DNA from: Crocinitomicaceae bacterium
GTDB taxonomy: Bacteria > Bacteroidota > Bacteroidia > Flavobacteriales_D > Crocinitomicaceae
Length of the DNA stretch: 6,179 nt
Assembly (NCBI GenBank): GCA_002696025.1
Contig: NZQU01000083.1
Coordinates: forward strand, 1-6,179
Direction: 5' to 3'
The notes under the pieces were generated by a model. That model was given only the letters and a program-made list of their open reading frames with translations. It was not told where the DNA came from and did no database searches. Numbering within the stretch: the stretch's first letter is position 1; each line of letters begins with the position of its first letter. Both the position numbers and the translations under genes were made by a program. Positions 5,457-6,179 of the stretch are shown in pieces.

Positions 5457-6179
5457 TTATTTTTTTCTCGAGATTTTTTTCGCTTTTTTAATAGCACACT
5501 TAAGATTGATAACACCACCAGTAACTGATAAGTTACTAAAAGGCCCCTCATGTTTTGTTGCTGTTGACATTAAAATCTCTTTAATATCTTGCATGCTTAA
5601 TTTAGGATAATATGATGCTAAAAATGCTGCTGCTCCAGAAACAACAGGTGCTGCCATAGATGTTCCTTGAAGCCATTTGTATTTATTATCAGGAATCGTA
5701 TTGTATATTTTTTCTCCCGGAGCAAAAACATCCACTTTTGTTTTTCCATAATTAGAAAAAGATGCATTTAAAATTTTAGCATTTGGAGTAGATGCTCCAA
5801 TTGTCAAATAAGACTTAAACGCTTCCTTTTGAAAAGAGTATTTAGAAGTTGGATAATTATCTGTTTTATCTACATTTTGAGCATCGTTTCCTGCAGCATG
5901 TACTAAAAGAACATCATGATCATCTGCATACTTAAGCGCCTCATAAACCCATTCTTGATTTGGTGAATAAGCTTTTCCAAAAGACATATTAATGATTTTT
6001 GCGCCATTATCAACAGCGTATCTTATTGCCAAAGCAATATCCTTATCATGTTCATCACCATTAGGCACAGCTCTTACGGACATTATTTTAACATTTTCTG
6101 CAACACCGTCTCCTCCTTTGCCATTACCTCTAACAGCAGCAATAATACCCGCAACATGAGTGCCGTGTAAAGCATCTGG
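5457..6179 (-). CDS. Subtilisin-family (S8) serine peptidase, C-terminal part
   Basis: The frame is open from the right edge of the window to the TAA at 5459-5457, giving the last 240 residues; the N-terminus, including any signal peptide and the catalytic Asp, lies outside. Visible catalytic landmarks are HGTHVAG (first His codon at 6167-6165), the oxyanion-hole Asn in HAAGN (codon 5888-5886) and the nucleophile Ser in GTSMAAP (codon 5660-5658). ENVKIMSVRAVPNGDEHDKD and AVDNGAKIINMSFG are also typical of subtilases. The ATG at 6083 is internal, because the His motif lies upstream of it. After the Ser block the protein ends within about 65 residues, in a Lys/Arg-rich sequence (AKKISRKK), with no T9SS-type sorting tail. 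That fits a compact periplasmic or membrane-associated subtilase rather than a T9SS cargo, if it is exported. It is the upstream gene of a probable operon with the YceI lipoprotein (28 bp gap) and the HAD hydrolase. Confidence 0.93.
   Translation of the reverse strand, partial: PDALHGTHVAGIIAAVRGNGKGGDGVAENVKIMSVRAVPNGDEHDKDIALAIRYAVDNGAKIINMSFGKAYSPNQEWVYEALKYADDHDVLLVHAAGNDAQNVDKTDNYPTSKYSFQKEAFKSYLTIGASTPNAKILNASFSNYGKTKVDVFAPGEKIYNTIPDNKYKWLQGTSMAAPVVSGAAAFLASYYPKLSMQDIKEILMSTATKHEGPFSNLSVTGGVINLKCAIKKAKKISRKK

Noticed and set aside
5429..5551. N-terminal extension of the YceI-family gene to the ATG at 5551.
   Set aside because: It overlaps the end of the S8 peptidase gene, and it would place a perfect lipoprotein signal peptide (starting at 5428) in the interior of the protein.
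5416..5610. Plus-strand open frame of 64 codons across the protease-lipoprotein junction.
   Set aside because: It is antisense to the ends of two genuine genes, and its Phe/Ile-rich start comes from the AT-rich gap rather than from a real membrane protein.
6081..6083. ATG at 6083 as the start of the S8 peptidase.
   Set aside because: The same frame continues to the right edge and encodes the catalytic HGTHVAG motif upstream of this Met, so it is internal.

Overview
The window looks like ordinary chromosomal DNA from a member of the Bacteroidota, most likely a flavobacterium-like organism. The base composition is AT-rich (about one third G+C by eye) and genes are tightly packed. Shine-Dalgarno-like sequences are largely absent. 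One secreted protein ends in a tail resembling a type IX secretion sorting domain, and an outer-membrane protein of the Wzi/RemB type is present. No mobile element, CRISPR array, tRNA, rRNA or phage gene is visible.

The window holds three transcription blocks. Block A (minus strand, 2861 down to 1 and beyond the left edge) has cysQ (3'(2'),5'-bisphosphate nucleotidase), then a 558-residue outer-membrane beta-barrel of the Wzi/RemB type. It ends with the first 116 residues of a second exported protein, which overlaps its upstream neighbour by 11 bp and seems related to it. Block B (plus strand, 2973-4185) has a 267-residue secreted protein with an FnIII-like middle and a T9SS-like tail. Methylmalonyl-CoA epimerase follows after a single base. 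Block C (minus strand, from beyond the right edge down to 4167) has the C-terminal part of a subtilisin-family (S8) peptidase, then a YceI-family lipoprotein, then a HAD hydrolase that appears to start at TTG. Blocks A and B diverge from a 111-bp intergenic region. Blocks B and C converge and overlap by 19 bp at their 3' ends, so there is no intergenic terminator between them.

The theme that links most genes is the cell envelope: two probable outer-membrane proteins, a secreted T9SS-type cargo, a lipoprotein and a probably exported protease. The most suggestive association is CysQ beside Wzi-type proteins. CysQ removes the PAP left over from PAPS-dependent sulfation, so a sulfated surface polysaccharide is one testable reading. 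The epimerase and the HAD enzyme are cytoplasmic metabolic proteins whose link to their neighbours is not evident. No clearly novel multi-gene system is visible; the findings are modest leads.
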